Shown one piece after another: positions 24,898 to 33,360 of a stretch of 64,000 nt of DNA. The position numbers were made by a program, and so were the translations under genes. Under the pieces are notes generated by a model. That model saw only the letters and a list, made by a program, of their open reading frames with translations, ran no database searches and had not been told where the DNA came from. The DNA comes from Streptomyces sp. NBC_01262 (lineage in GTDB: Bacteria > Actinomycetota > Actinomycetes > Streptomycetales > Streptomycetaceae): NCBI RefSeq assembly GCF_036226365.1, contig NZ_CP108462.1:9098501-9162500 (forward strand), in the 5' to 3' direction. The first letter of the stretch is position 1; every line of letters starts with the position of its first letter.

Positions 24898-24911
24898 GGG
24901 AGCGCTCCCAC
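24896..24911. promoter_or_regulatory. CebR-type operator
   Basis: GTGGGAGCGCTCCCAC is a perfect 16-bp palindrome whose 14-bp core TGGGAGCGCTCCCA is, from established knowledge, the consensus site of CebR, the cellobiose-responsive LacI-family repressor of cellulase and cebEFG genes in Streptomyces. It lies 60 bases upstream of the glucanase ATG and overlaps the promoter. Cellobiose-induced expression of the operon is inferred. Confidence 0.9.
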
Positions 24912-24970
24912 CCTCTCCCGCTCGCCCCCGCACAAGGCCGTGCGTGCGTACGGCCGTTGAGAAGGAGACC

Positions 24971-27340
24971 ATGAACAGAGCGCAGACAGCCGCGCTGGCG
25001 GCCGTGATCCTGCTGGCCGCCGGCATCGCCCCCACCGGCCAGGCGCAGGCGCGGACACTCGCGGCGGACGGGCCCGCGATCACCGTCGACGCCACCACGG
25101 CCCGCCATGCCATCGACCCGCACATCTACGGCATCAACTTCGCCGACGAGGCGCTGGCGGCGGAGTTACGCCTGCCCGTCCGCCGCTGGGGCGGCAATGC
25201 CACGACGCGCTACAACTACAAGCTGGACGCCTACAACGCGGGCGCCGACTGGTACTTCGAGAACCTGTACTACGGCAACGACCCCGCCGCCCTCCCGGAC
25301 GGCTCGGAGGCCGACAAGTTCGTCGAGCAGGACCGCCGCACCGGCACCGACACCGTCCTGACCGTGCCCATGGTCGGCTGGACGACCGCCGCCCGCGACA
25401 GCGCCTGCGGCTTCAGCATCGCCAAGTACGGCCCCCAGCAGGGCAGCGACGCCCAGTGGCGCCCGGACTGCGGCAACGGCGTGAAGAGCGACGGCACCAA
25501 GGTCACCGGCAACACCCCGGCCGACACCAGCGTCGCCGCCGGCCCGGACTTCACCAAGGGCTGGGTGCAGTACCTCGACAGCACGTACGGCACGGCGAAC
25601 AGCGGGGGAGTGCGCTTCTACGACCTCGACAACGAGCCCGACCTGTGGTGGAGCACCCACCGCGACGTCCACCCGGCCGGCACCGGCTACGACGAGATGC
25701 GCGACACCACCTACGCCACCGCCGCCGCGATCAAGGACGCCGACCCGGCCGCCCAGACCCTCGGCCCGGTCGGCTGGGGCTTCAACTCCCTGGTCTACTC
25801 CGGCCTGGACCAGAAGACCTGCAACGAGGTGGGCGGCGACTGCTGGTCCAACCCGCCGGACCGGGCCGCGCACGGCGGAGCGGAGTTCGCCCCCTGGTAC
25901 CTCCAGCAGATGCAGGCGTACGAACAGGCCCACGGCCGCCGCATCCTCGACTACTTCGACGAGCACATCTACCCCCAGCAGACCGGGGTGTTCGGCGGCG
26001 CCGACGACGCCGCCACCCAGGCGCTGCGGCTGCGCTCCACCCGCCAACTGTGGGACCCCACCTACGTGGACGAGAGCTGGATCAACCAGCCCATCCAGTT
26101 CATCCCGCGCCTGCGCTCGCTGGTCGACCAGAACTACCCGGGCACCAAGACGGCCATCACCGAGTACAACTGGGGCGCCCTGGACCACATCGACGGGGCG
26201 CTGGCCCAAGCAGACGTCCTCGGCATCTTCGGACGCGAAGGGCTCGACCTGGCCACCCTGTGGGACCCGCCGACCGCAGACGAACCCGGCGCCTACGCCT
26301 TCCGGATGTTCCGCGACTACGACGGGCAGGGCGGCTCCTTCGGCGACACCTCGGTGCACGCGGCCAGCGCCGACCAGGAGAAGCTGTCGGTCTACGCGGC
26401 CGAGCGCAGCAGCGACCACGCGCTGACCGTCACCGTGATCAACAAGACCACCGGCGACCTGACCGCCCCGGTGTCCGTGACCGGCGGCTCCGCGTCCACC
26501 GCCACCGCCGCCCAGGTCTACCGCTACGGCCAGGCCGACCTCACCGCCATCCAGCACCCGGCCGACCAGCCGCTCACCGGCGGCGGCTTCACCACCACCT
26601 TCCCGGCGTACTCGATCACCACCTACGTCCTGCCCGCCGGAACGGCCACCGCCACGCCGCCCACCGCCCCGGGTGCCCCGGCCGCCTCGGCGATCGGCTC
26701 GGACCGGGTGACCCTGGCCTGGACCGCCTCCACCGCCGGGACCGACCCGCTGGCGAGCTACCAGGTCTACTCCGGCGACCCCGCCACCACCGCCCCGGTC
26801 GCCACGGTCAACGCCCCAGCCACCACCGCCACCGTGACCGGGCTGACCCCGGCCACCGCCTACGCCTTCCGCGTCGTGGCCAAGGACACCGCGGGCCGCA
26901 GTTCCCCGCCCTCGGCCGAGGTCCGGGTGACCACGGCAACGGCGACGGCACCCGTCTGCACGGTCGCGTACCGGCTCGCCACCGACTGGGGCACCGGCTT
27001 CACCGCCCTGGTCACCATCACCAACAAGGGCCCGGCGATCAACGGCTGGCAGCTCGGCTTCTCCTTCGCCGGCAACCAGAAGGTCACCCAGGGCTGGAGC
27101 GGCACCTGGACCCAGACCGGCTCCGCCGTCACCGTCAAGGACGCCGGCTGGAACGCCGCCCTGGCCACCGGCGCCTCCACCGACATCGGCTTCAACGGCG
27201 CGTACACCGGCACCAATCCGGCCCCGCAGAGCTTCACCCTCAACGGCAGGTCCTGCTCCGTCCCCGGCACCGCGGCCGCCGCCCGCGTCGCACCCGCCGT
27301 GGGACAGGCCCCCGTCGGGATCCAGGGCGGCACGTCATGA
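24971..27340 (+). CDS. Secreted GH44 endoglucanase/xyloglucanase with FN3 and CBM2
   Basis: A 789-residue exported glycoside hydrolase. Residues 1-28 are a signal peptide ending AQA-R. The GH44 catalytic part runs to about 555, with DLDNEPDLW (acid/base Glu222) and ITEYNWG (nucleophile Glu398) in the positions expected for this family. A fibronectin type III linker (about 565-655) and a cellulose-binding CBM2 (about 660-765, with the paired Cys and exposed Trp residues) follow. GH44 enzymes cut beta-1,4-glucans and xyloglucan. ATG 24971 follows GAAGGAGA. The stop overlaps the next start (ATGA). A CebR-type operator and promoter lie just upstream. Confidence 0.9.
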   Translation: MNRAQTAALAAVILLAAGIAPTGQAQARTLAADGPAITVDATTARHAIDPHIYGINFADEALAAELRLPVRRWGGNATTRYNYKLDAYNAGADWYFENLYYGNDPAALPDGSEADKFVEQDRRTGTDTVLTVPMVGWTTAARDSACGFSIAKYGPQQGSDAQWRPDCGNGVKSDGTKVTGNTPADTSVAAGPDFTKGWVQYLDSTYGTANSGGVRFYDLDNEPDLWWSTHRDVHPAGTGYDEMRDTTYATAAAIKDADPAAQTLGPVGWGFNSLVYSGLDQKTCNEVGGDCWSNPPDRAAHGGAEFAPWYLQQMQAYEQAHGRRILDYFDEHIYPQQTGVFGGADDAATQALRLRSTRQLWDPTYVDESWINQPIQFIPRLRSLVDQNYPGTKTAITEYNWGALDHIDGALAQADVLGIFGREGLDLATLWDPPTADEPGAYAFRMFRDYDGQGGSFGDTSVHAASADQEKLSVYAAERSSDHALTVTVINKTTGDLTAPVSVTGGSASTATAAQVYRYGQADLTAIQHPADQPLTGGGFTTTFPAYSITTYVLPAGTATATPPTAPGAPAASAIGSDRVTLAWTASTAGTDPLASYQVYSGDPATTAPVATVNAPATTATVTGLTPATAYAFRVVAKDTAGRSSPPSAEVRVTTATATAPVCTVAYRLATDWGTGFTALVTITNKGPAINGWQLGFSFAGNQKVTQGWSGTWTQTGSAVTVKDAGWNAALATGASTDIGFNGAYTGTNPAPQSFTLNGRSCSVPGTAAAARVAPAVGQAPVGIQGGTS

Positions 27341-28593
27341 GCCCCCGGCTCGGCGCGCTGCTCGGCGCGGTGCTCAGCGCCCTGCTCGCGGCGGTGTTCC
27401 TCACCGCGCCCCCGGCCTCCGCCGCGACCCTCACCGAGGTCACGAACTTCGGCGCCAACCCCAGCAGCCTCCAGATGTACCTGTACGTCCCCGACAGCGT
27501 CACCGCGCACCCGCCGGTCCTGGTGGCCGCCCACTACTGCGGCGGCAACGGCCCCGCGTTCTACTCCGGCACCGAATTCGCCTCGCTCGCCGACCGCTAC
27601 GGCTTCATCGTCGTCTACCCGTCCGTCACCCGGAGCAGCAAGTGCTGGGACGTCTCCTCGCCCCAGGCGCTGCGCCGGGACGGTGGGAGCGACCCGGTCG
27701 GCATCCGCTCGATGGTCGACTGGGTGACCCGTACGTACGGAGCCGACACCGGCCGGGTCTTCGTCACCGGCGCCTCCTCCGGCGCGATGCTTACCAACGT
27801 CCTGCTGGGCGACTACCCGGACGTCTTCGCGGCGGGCGCCGCCTTCATGGGCGTACCGTTCGGCTGCTTCGCCACCACCGACGGCTCCGAGTGGAACAGT
27901 GCCTGCGCCAACGGCACGGTCGTCCACACCCCGCAGGAGTGGGGCGACCTGGTCCGCGCCGCCTACCCGGGCTACACCGGGACCCGGCCGCGTATGCAGC
28001 TCTGGCACGGCACCGAGGACGACATCCTGCGCTACCCCAACTTCGGGGAAGAGATCAAGCAATGGACGAACGTCCACGGCCTCACCCAGACCCCCGCCCT
28101 CACCGACTCGCCCCAGACCGCCTGGACCCGCACCCGCTACGGCTCCACCGGCGACCAGGCGCCCGTCGAGGCCATCAGCGTGCAGGGCGTCGGCCACGCC
28201 CTGCCCTCCGGCGGCATGGCAGCCCGCGCCATCACCTTCTTCGGCCTGGACGCCGGGGCCACGACCCCCGCCCCCGGAACCGCCTGCCGGATGGCGGTCA
28301 CCACCAACGCCTGGAACACCGGACTCACCGCCTCCCTCACCATCACCAACACCGGCGCCACCCCCGTCAACGGCTGGGCCCTGCGTTTCACCCTCGCCCC
28401 CGGCCAGACCATCACCAACGGCTGGAACGCCACCTACAGCCCGCCCACCGGCACCGTGACCGCCACCAACGCCCCCTACAACGCCGCCATCGCCCCCGGC
28501 GCCACCGCCTCCATCGGCTACCAGGCCACCCACACCGGCAACTCCGCCACCCCGACCGCCTTCGCCCTCAACGGAACCGCCTGCACTTCCTAG
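27337..28593 (+). CDS. Secreted CE1/PHB-depolymerase-family esterase with CBM2
   Basis: A 418-residue exported esterase. Signal peptide 1-29 (ASAA end). The catalytic domain belongs to the PHB depolymerase/CE1 group, with the oxyanion region AAHYCGGNG, nucleophile Ser148 in TGASSGAM, and a late His in VQGVGHALP. A C-terminal CBM2 (about 310-418) is closely similar in plan to that of the glucanase upstream. Streptomyces relatives with this layout are usually acetylxylan esterases, so removal of hemicellulose acetyl groups is the likely job; polyester hydrolysis is possible. Overlap of 4 bases with the glucanase gene indicates translational coupling and joint CebR control. Confidence 0.85.
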   Translation: MSPRLGALLGAVLSALLAAVFLTAPPASAATLTEVTNFGANPSSLQMYLYVPDSVTAHPPVLVAAHYCGGNGPAFYSGTEFASLADRYGFIVVYPSVTRSSKCWDVSSPQALRRDGGSDPVGIRSMVDWVTRTYGADTGRVFVTGASSGAMLTNVLLGDYPDVFAAGAAFMGVPFGCFATTDGSEWNSACANGTVVHTPQEWGDLVRAAYPGYTGTRPRMQLWHGTEDDILRYPNFGEEIKQWTNVHGLTQTPALTDSPQTAWTRTRYGSTGDQAPVEAISVQGVGHALPSGGMAARAITFFGLDAGATTPAPGTACRMAVTTNAWNTGLTASLTITNTGATPVNGWALRFTLAPGQTITNGWNATYSPPTGTVTATNAPYNAAIAPGATASIGYQATHTGNSATPTAFALNGTACTS

Positions 28594-29643
28594 TCAGCCG
28601 CTGTGGTGCGCGAGCACCAGGTGCGGGTCATCCGCTCCCGGTGCCGGGGCGGGGTCGGCGTGCACCAGGGCGGCGGTCAGTCTCGGCACCGAGTGCAGCA
28701 GGGCGTGCTCGGCGTCCACGGCCACCTGGTGGGCCTGGCGTACGTTCAGCTCGCCGTCCACGACGACCGCGACCTCGGCGCGCAGCGTGTGCCCGATCCA
28801 GCGCAGCCGCAACTCGCCCACCCCGCGTACGCCCGCCACCTCACGCAGCGCGTGCTCGGCGGCGTCGACCAGGGCGGGGTCCACGGCGTCCATCACCCGG
28901 CGGAAGACCTCGCGGGCGGCGTCGCGCAGCACCAGCAGGATCGCGGCGGTGATGGCCAGCCCCACGATCGGGTCGGCCTGCGGCCAGCCCAGCGCGGCGC
29001 CACCGGCGCCGAGCAGCACGGCGAGCGAGGTGAAGCCGTCGGTGCGCGCGTGCAGGCCGTCGGCGACCAGTGCGGCCGAGCCGATCCGCTTCCCCGTACG
29101 GATGCGGTAGCGGGCCACCCACTCGTTGCCGGCGAACCCGATCACGGCCGCGGCGGCGACCGCCGGCAGGTAGCCGATCTCGCGCGGGTGCAGCAGCCGC
29201 TCCACCGCCGTCCAAGCGGCGAACGCGGCTGATGCGGCGATCGTCAGCACGATGACGATGCCCGCCAGGTCCTCGGCCCGCCCGTAGCCGTAGGTGAAGC
29301 GGCGGTTGGCCGCCCGGCGGCCCAGGACGAAGGCGACGCCCAGCGGGACGGCGGTCAGCGCGTCGGCGACGTTGTGGACGGCGTCGCCCAGCAGCGCCAC
29401 CGACCCGGACAGGGCCACGACCGCGAGCTGGAGGGCGGCGGTCACTCCGAGGATCGTGAGCGAGATCCACAGCGTGCGCATCCCCTCGGCTGAGGTCTCC
29501 ATCGCGGCGTCCACCTTGTCGGACGCGTCGTGCGAGTGCGGCCTGACCAGGTGCGCGAGCCGGCGGAGCGGCCCATGGGTGTGGTTGTGGTCGTGCCCGT
29601 GCTCGTGGTCGGCGGGGGAGTGGTGGTGGGAGTGCTCGCTCAC
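28594..29643 (-). CDS. Cation diffusion facilitator (Zn/Co/Ni/Cd efflux)
   Basis: A 349-residue CDF transporter starting at GTG 29643 behind GGAGGAGAA. The N terminus is very His-rich (SHHHSPADHEHGHDHNHTHG), a metal-handling tail. Six membrane helices lie between about 58 and 255, with the family metal-site motifs GDAVHNVAD in helix 2 and VADGLHARTD in helix 5. A cytoplasmic C-terminal domain follows. It exports divalent metal by proton exchange. It is divergent from an ArsR-type sensor with 55 bases between the starts, the usual metal-responsive pair. The gene ends immediately against the stop of the convergent esterase gene. Confidence 0.9.
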   Translation of the reverse strand: MSEHSHHHSPADHEHGHDHNHTHGPLRRLAHLVRPHSHDASDKVDAAMETSAEGMRTLWISLTILGVTAALQLAVVALSGSVALLGDAVHNVADALTAVPLGVAFVLGRRAANRRFTYGYGRAEDLAGIVIVLTIAASAAFAAWTAVERLLHPREIGYLPAVAAAAVIGFAGNEWVARYRIRTGKRIGSAALVADGLHARTDGFTSLAVLLGAGGAALGWPQADPIVGLAITAAILLVLRDAAREVFRRVMDAVDPALVDAAEHALREVAGVRGVGELRLRWIGHTLRAEVAVVVDGELNVRQAHQVAVDAEHALLHSVPRLTAALVHADPAPAPGADDPHLVLAHHSG

Positions 29644-29693
29644 GTCGGGTTCTCCTCCGGGCTGGACAGCGGTGTGCGTACGGCAACATTATG

Positions 29694-29708
29694 TGCGTAT
29701 GAGCGCAC
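29694..29708. promoter_or_regulatory. Possible ArsR operator at the regulator start
   Basis: GTGCG and CGCAC form an inverted repeat across the ATG at 29699, inside a relatively AT-rich patch between the transporter and regulator genes. Position suits autorepression and control of the divergent transporter, but the arms are short. Confidence 0.4.
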
Positions 29709-30058
29709 GCATGCACCTCTCACCTGCGCACGATACGCACCCGCGCACCCCGGGCGAGGAACAGTTCACCCTCGCCGCCGAGGTGCTCGCCCTCCTCGCC
29801 GACCGCACCCGGCTGATGCTGCTGCACGCCCTGACCACCGGCGAGGCCGACGTCACCACCCTCACCGAGACCTGCGGCGCGGCCCGGCCCGCCGTCAGCC
29901 AGCACCTGGCCAAGCTCCGCCTCGCCGGTCTGGTCACCTCCCGCAAGGAGGGCCGCCGGGTCATCTACGGTCTGCGCGACGGCCACCTCGCCCGCATGGT
30001 CGACGAGGCGCTGAACCTGGCGGACCACCACCTCAGCGGCCGGCCCCCGCACGACTGA
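29699..30058 (+). CDS. ArsR/SmtB-family metal-sensing repressor
   Basis: A 119-residue winged helix-turn-helix protein. The recognition region CGAARPAVSQHLAKLRLAGLV (about 59-79) and the wing SRKEGRRVIYGL are typical. Helix 5 keeps Asp94-x-His96 and ends with His110-His111, resembling the alpha-5 metal site of CzrA/NmtR-type Zn, Ni or Co sensors, although one expected His is not at the canonical spacing. Metal binding would release DNA and allow the divergent CDF transporter to be made. The start is ATG 29699 (or ATG 29711); no Shine-Dalgarno is visible, so the mRNA may be nearly leaderless. Confidence 0.88.
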   Translation: MSARMHLSPAHDTHPRTPGEEQFTLAAEVLALLADRTRLMLLHALTTGEADVTTLTETCGAARPAVSQHLAKLRLAGLVTSRKEGRRVIYGLRDGHLARMVDEALNLADHHLSGRPPHD

Positions 30059-30130
30059 CGGCATCGGCTCGGGTGAACCCGGGCGTCGTCCCCGCGCGCC
30101 GGGCGACGTGGAGCCGCCGGGCTCAATACG

Positions 30131-30775
30131 GTGGCAGATGTGCTGCTGAGCTGTGCGTTCATCAATCTGAAGCCCGGTGTCGGGAAGACGACCAGCGCTG
30201 TCTGGCTGGCCCACGCGCTGTATGAGCTAGGAGTGCCCCCGCTGCTGGTCGACGGCGACCCGGCCGGTTCCGCGCTGCGCTGGAGCGAACTCGCGGGCGG
30301 CTTCCCCTTTCCGGTGATTGCCCTTCCAGTGGGCGACGTGCACCGCCGCGTCGACGACTTCCTCGGCGGGCGGCAGGCCGTCGTGCACGACGCCCCGCAA
30401 CTGGAGGACCACGCCCGCATCGCCCGCAGTGTCATGCGCCACGCCAACGAGTGGATCGTGCCGGTCACCCCGGCCCCGATCGAGCTGGACCGGATGGCCC
30501 CCATCCAGAACGAGATGGGCGACGTCCAGTCCCTTCGCGCGGAACCGGCCCGCACCGCTGTCCTGCTCAACCGCACCAACCGCCCCGAGACCACCCGCAC
30601 CGGTCCCGACGCCGACGCCCGCGAGGTGCTCGCGGAACGCGGCTTCGACGTGCTCGACACCCAGATCGCCCGCCTCGACCTGTACTCCCAGTCGTTCGGC
30701 GGTCCGGTCCGCGCCCAGAAAACGGCCTACATGGACCTCGCGAACGAACTCCTCAAGCGTCAGGAAGGCGTATGA
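30131..30775 (+). CDS. ParA/MinD-type P-loop ATPase
   Basis: A 214-residue protein with the deviant Walker A motif KPGVGKTT (14-21) of ParA ATPases, the DGDPAGSAL switch and a VHDAPQ segment. ParA proteins move DNA or protein cargo using ATP. This one is short, with no N-terminal DNA-binding domain, like partition ATPases of small replicons. Starts at GTG 30131 (GTG 30140 also possible). Its stop overlaps the start of a 77-residue partner gene (ATGA), the expected layout of a partition cassette. No parS-like iterons were recognised. It may be a remnant of an integrated plasmid or a chromosomal orphan pair. Confidence 0.82.
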   Translation: MADVLLSCAFINLKPGVGKTTSAVWLAHALYELGVPPLLVDGDPAGSALRWSELAGGFPFPVIALPVGDVHRRVDDFLGGRQAVVHDAPQLEDHARIARSVMRHANEWIVPVTPAPIELDRMAPIQNEMGDVQSLRAEPARTAVLLNRTNRPETTRTGPDADAREVLAERGFDVLDTQIARLDLYSQSFGGPVRAQKTAYMDLANELLKRQEGV

Positions 30776-31005
30776 ACCAGCGCAAGGACAACTACCGCGC
30801 GGCCCTGCAGCGCGGCCAGGCGGACCCGGGGCCCCGCACCCCCAACGTGACCACGCTGAGCAGCAGGTACGTCCGGATCACCATCGAGCTCGATCCCGAC
30901 GTGCAGCGCAACCTGGACCGGTGGGTGGCACCCCCGGTCGCCCTGCTGACGAACACCGGCGCGGCCGCCATGCGCGTCCTGACGGCGGTCGGCGCCAGGC
31001 GTTAA
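30772..31005 (+). CDS. Small partner protein of the ParA-like ATPase
   Basis: A 77-residue basic protein not matched to a named family. Residues 24-45 (NVTTLSSRYVRITIELDPDV) read like a beta strand followed by a helix, as in ribbon-helix-helix DNA-binding proteins (strand VRITIEL, then DPDVQRNLDRWV). A role as the ParB-like centromere-binding partner is therefore plausible. The 4-base overlap with the ATPase gene supports function together. A hairpin follows 53 bases downstream. Confidence 0.7.
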   Translation: MNQRKDNYRAALQRGQADPGPRTPNVTTLSSRYVRITIELDPDVQRNLDRWVAPPVALLTNTGAAAMRVLTAVGARR

Positions 31006-31058
31006 GAACGCGTATGAAATCGACGGGTGCCCGTAGAGATGCCGTAGTGATCCCGTCG

Positions 31059-31093
31059 GGGACTCCGGGTTGGGCGAGGCCCTCCGGAGTCCC
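31059..31093 (+). terminator. Hairpin downstream of the ParA-like cassette
   Basis: GGGACTCCGG (31059-31068) pairs perfectly with CCGGAGTCCC (31084-31093) across a 15-base loop. There is no U-tract, so it is a GC-type hairpin terminator or stabiliser rather than a classical one. Confidence 0.5.
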
Positions 31094-31391
31094 GCGCGTC
31101 AGCCGTGGTCTCCGCACACTCGAACAGGGCGCGCTTACTGTCGTTTCCGCAGGTCAAGGACATCGCGAGGGCCTGGATGCCTGGGTGCGTGAGGCGAGAG
31201 GCGTCGTCGCGCCGAACCCGTGGGGCGCCCCGCACGGCCGAGTCGGACACAGGCACGTGCCCCTCACCTCAAACCGGCTGAATACTCACCAAATCGCAGG
31301 TGGGCGTCCCGGGCCCGGCTGCGTACTCTGACCTGGCCGTCTCGTCGATGGCGGGATCATTTCGCCGTACGAGTACGACAGGAGCACGTCG
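31094..31391 (+). promoter_or_regulatory. Long leader region of the APC permease gene
   Basis: About 300 bases without a convincing gene. It contains several short self-complementary stretches. A CGCCGAACCCGT run (near 31211) recalls part of the c-di-AMP (ydaO) riboswitch, but the neighbouring conserved segments of that element were not found. A structured leader is possible; no assignment is made. Confidence 0.25.
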
Positions 31392-33341
31392 ATGGCCACC
31401 CCCGTCCGTACCAGCCGTTTGCGCGCGTGGATGCTGGAGGGCCTGTCCGACATGGCCAAACACCAGTCGGGCAAGGGTGCCGCCGCGCCGGCTCCTGCCG
31501 CGCACCAGGGCCAGCGGTGGTGGCGGGTGATGTGCCTCACCGGCGTCGACTACTTCTCGACGCTGGGCTATCAGCCCGGCATCGCGGCCCTGGCGGCCGG
31601 GCTGCTGTCGCCGATCGCGACGATCGTGCTGGTGATCGTGACCCTGGCCGGGGCGCTGCCGGTGTACCGGCGGGTGGCGGAGGAGAGCCCGCACGGCGAG
31701 GGCTCCATCGCGATGCTGGAGCGGCTGCTGTCGTTCTGGCAGGGCAAGCTGTTCGTGCTGGCGCTGCTGGGCTTCGCCGCCACCGACTTCCTGATCACCA
31801 TCACCTTGTCGGCGGCGGACGCGGCCACCCACCTGGTGGAGAACCCGCACTTCAACAGTTTTCTGCACGGCCAGCAGATGATCATCACCCTGGCGCTGGT
31901 CGCCCTGCTGGGCGCGGTGTTCCTCAAGGGCTTCCTGGAGGCCATCGGTGTCGCCGTCGTCCTGGTCGGCATCTACCTGGCGCTCAATGTCGTCGTGGTG
32001 GTCGTCGGGTTCTGGCATGTGGCCACCGAGGGACATGTGGTCACCGACTGGACGCACGGGCTGACCGCCGAACACGGCAACGTCTTCGTGATGATCGGCG
32101 TGGCTCTGATCATCTTCCCGAAGCTCGCGCTGGGCATGTCCGGCTTCGAGACCGGCGTCGCGGTCATGCCGCACGTCGAGGGCGACCCCGATGACACCGA
32201 GGAGAAGCCCACCGGGCGTATCCGCGGCACGAAGCAGCTGCTGACCACGGCGGCGGTCATCATGAGCGTCTTCCTGATCGCCACCAGCTTCATCACCACC
32301 CTGCTGATCCCCGAGAAGGACTTCGAGAACGGCGGCCCCGCCAACGGCCGCGCCCTGGCCTACCTCGCGCACCAGTACCTGGGCGACGGCTTCGGCACCG
32401 TCTACGACTTCTCCACCATCGCCATCCTGTGGTTCGCCGGCGCCTCCGCCATGGCCGGACTGCTCAACCTGATGCCCCGCTACCTGCCCCGCTACGGCAT
32501 GGCCCCGCACTGGGCGCGGGCCGTGCGCCCGATGGTCCTCGTCTTCACCCTCGTCGCCTTCCTGGTGACCTGGATCTTCGACGCCGACGTGGACGCCCAG
32601 GGCGGCGCCTACGCCACCGGTGTGCTGGTCCTGATGAGCTCCGCGGCGATCGCGGTGACCATCGCCGCGCGTAAGGCGGGGCAGCGCAACTGGATGATCG
32701 GCTTCGCCGTCATCTCCGTGGTCTTCCTCTACACCACCACCGTCAACGTCGCGGAGCGGCCCGACGGTGTGAAGATCGGCGCCTGCTTCATCGCCGGCAT
32801 CATCCTCGTCTCGCTGCTCTCCCGGCTCGCCCGCGCCTTCGAACTGCGCGTCACCAGCGTCGAACTCGACGACATGGCGGAACGCTTCGTACGCGACATC
32901 GCCAGCCGCAAGATCCGCTTCATCGCCAACGAACCCGACCGCCGCGACATGGCCGAGTACCGCGAAAAGGCCCAGCAGATCCGCGCCGACAACGACCTCA
33001 CCGAATCCGACGACTTCGTCTTCGTCGAGGTCACCATCCTGGACGCCTCCGAATTCGAAGCCGGACTCACCGTACGCGGCGAAGTCCTGCACGGCCGCTA
33101 CCGCGTGCTCCGCCTGGAGAGCTCCTCCATCCCCAACGCGCTCGCCGCGCTGCTCCTGCACGTACGCGACGCCACCGGCCAGCGGCCCCACATGTACTTC
33201 GAGTGGACCGAAGGCAACCCCTTCGCCCAGTTCCTGCGCTTCTTCCTCTTCGGCCAGGGCGAAGTCGCCCCCGTCACCCGCGAAGTCCTCCGCGAAGCCG
33301 AGCCCGACCGCAACCGCCGACCCAAGGTCCACGTCGGCTGA
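31392..33341 (+). CDS. APC-superfamily permease with cytoplasmic C-terminal domain
   Basis: A 649-residue membrane protein. About 12 hydrophobic helices lie between residues 45 and 480, starting with GVDYFSTLGYQPGIAALAAG, which resembles the first-helix substrate loop of APC amino-acid and KimA-type potassium transporters. The last 160 residues are soluble and mixed alpha/beta (VELDDMAERFVRDIA, then FVFVEVTILDASEFE), again as in KimA-like proteins. Substrate cannot be told; amino acid or potassium uptake are the main options. ATG 31392 follows AGGAGCACGTCG. It stands alone between the ParA cassette and a convergent two-component system and has a long untranslated leader. Confidence 0.8.
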   Translation: MATPVRTSRLRAWMLEGLSDMAKHQSGKGAAAPAPAAHQGQRWWRVMCLTGVDYFSTLGYQPGIAALAAGLLSPIATIVLVIVTLAGALPVYRRVAEESPHGEGSIAMLERLLSFWQGKLFVLALLGFAATDFLITITLSAADAATHLVENPHFNSFLHGQQMIITLALVALLGAVFLKGFLEAIGVAVVLVGIYLALNVVVVVVGFWHVATEGHVVTDWTHGLTAEHGNVFVMIGVALIIFPKLALGMSGFETGVAVMPHVEGDPDDTEEKPTGRIRGTKQLLTTAAVIMSVFLIATSFITTLLIPEKDFENGGPANGRALAYLAHQYLGDGFGTVYDFSTIAILWFAGASAMAGLLNLMPRYLPRYGMAPHWARAVRPMVLVFTLVAFLVTWIFDADVDAQGGAYATGVLVLMSSAAIAVTIAARKAGQRNWMIGFAVISVVFLYTTTVNVAERPDGVKIGACFIAGIILVSLLSRLARAFELRVTSVELDDMAERFVRDIASRKIRFIANEPDRRDMAEYREKAQQIRADNDLTESDDFVFVEVTILDASEFEAGLTVRGEVLHGRYRVLRLESSSIPNALAALLLHVRDATGQRPHMYFEWTEGNPFAQFLRFFLFGQGEVAPVTREVLREAEPDRNRRPKVHVG

Positions 33342-33360
33342 GCGGCGGTGGCTGCGGAGG

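Noticed and set aside
25456..28952. Long plus-strand frame overlapping the glucanase and esterase genes
   Set aside because: Arg/His/Pro/Gly-rich shadow in another frame of two well-supported genes.
31205..31391. c-di-AMP (ydaO) riboswitch before the APC permease
   Set aside because: Only one short conserved word matches; the flanking conserved blocks and pseudoknot partners were not found by eye. Kept as an unassigned leader.
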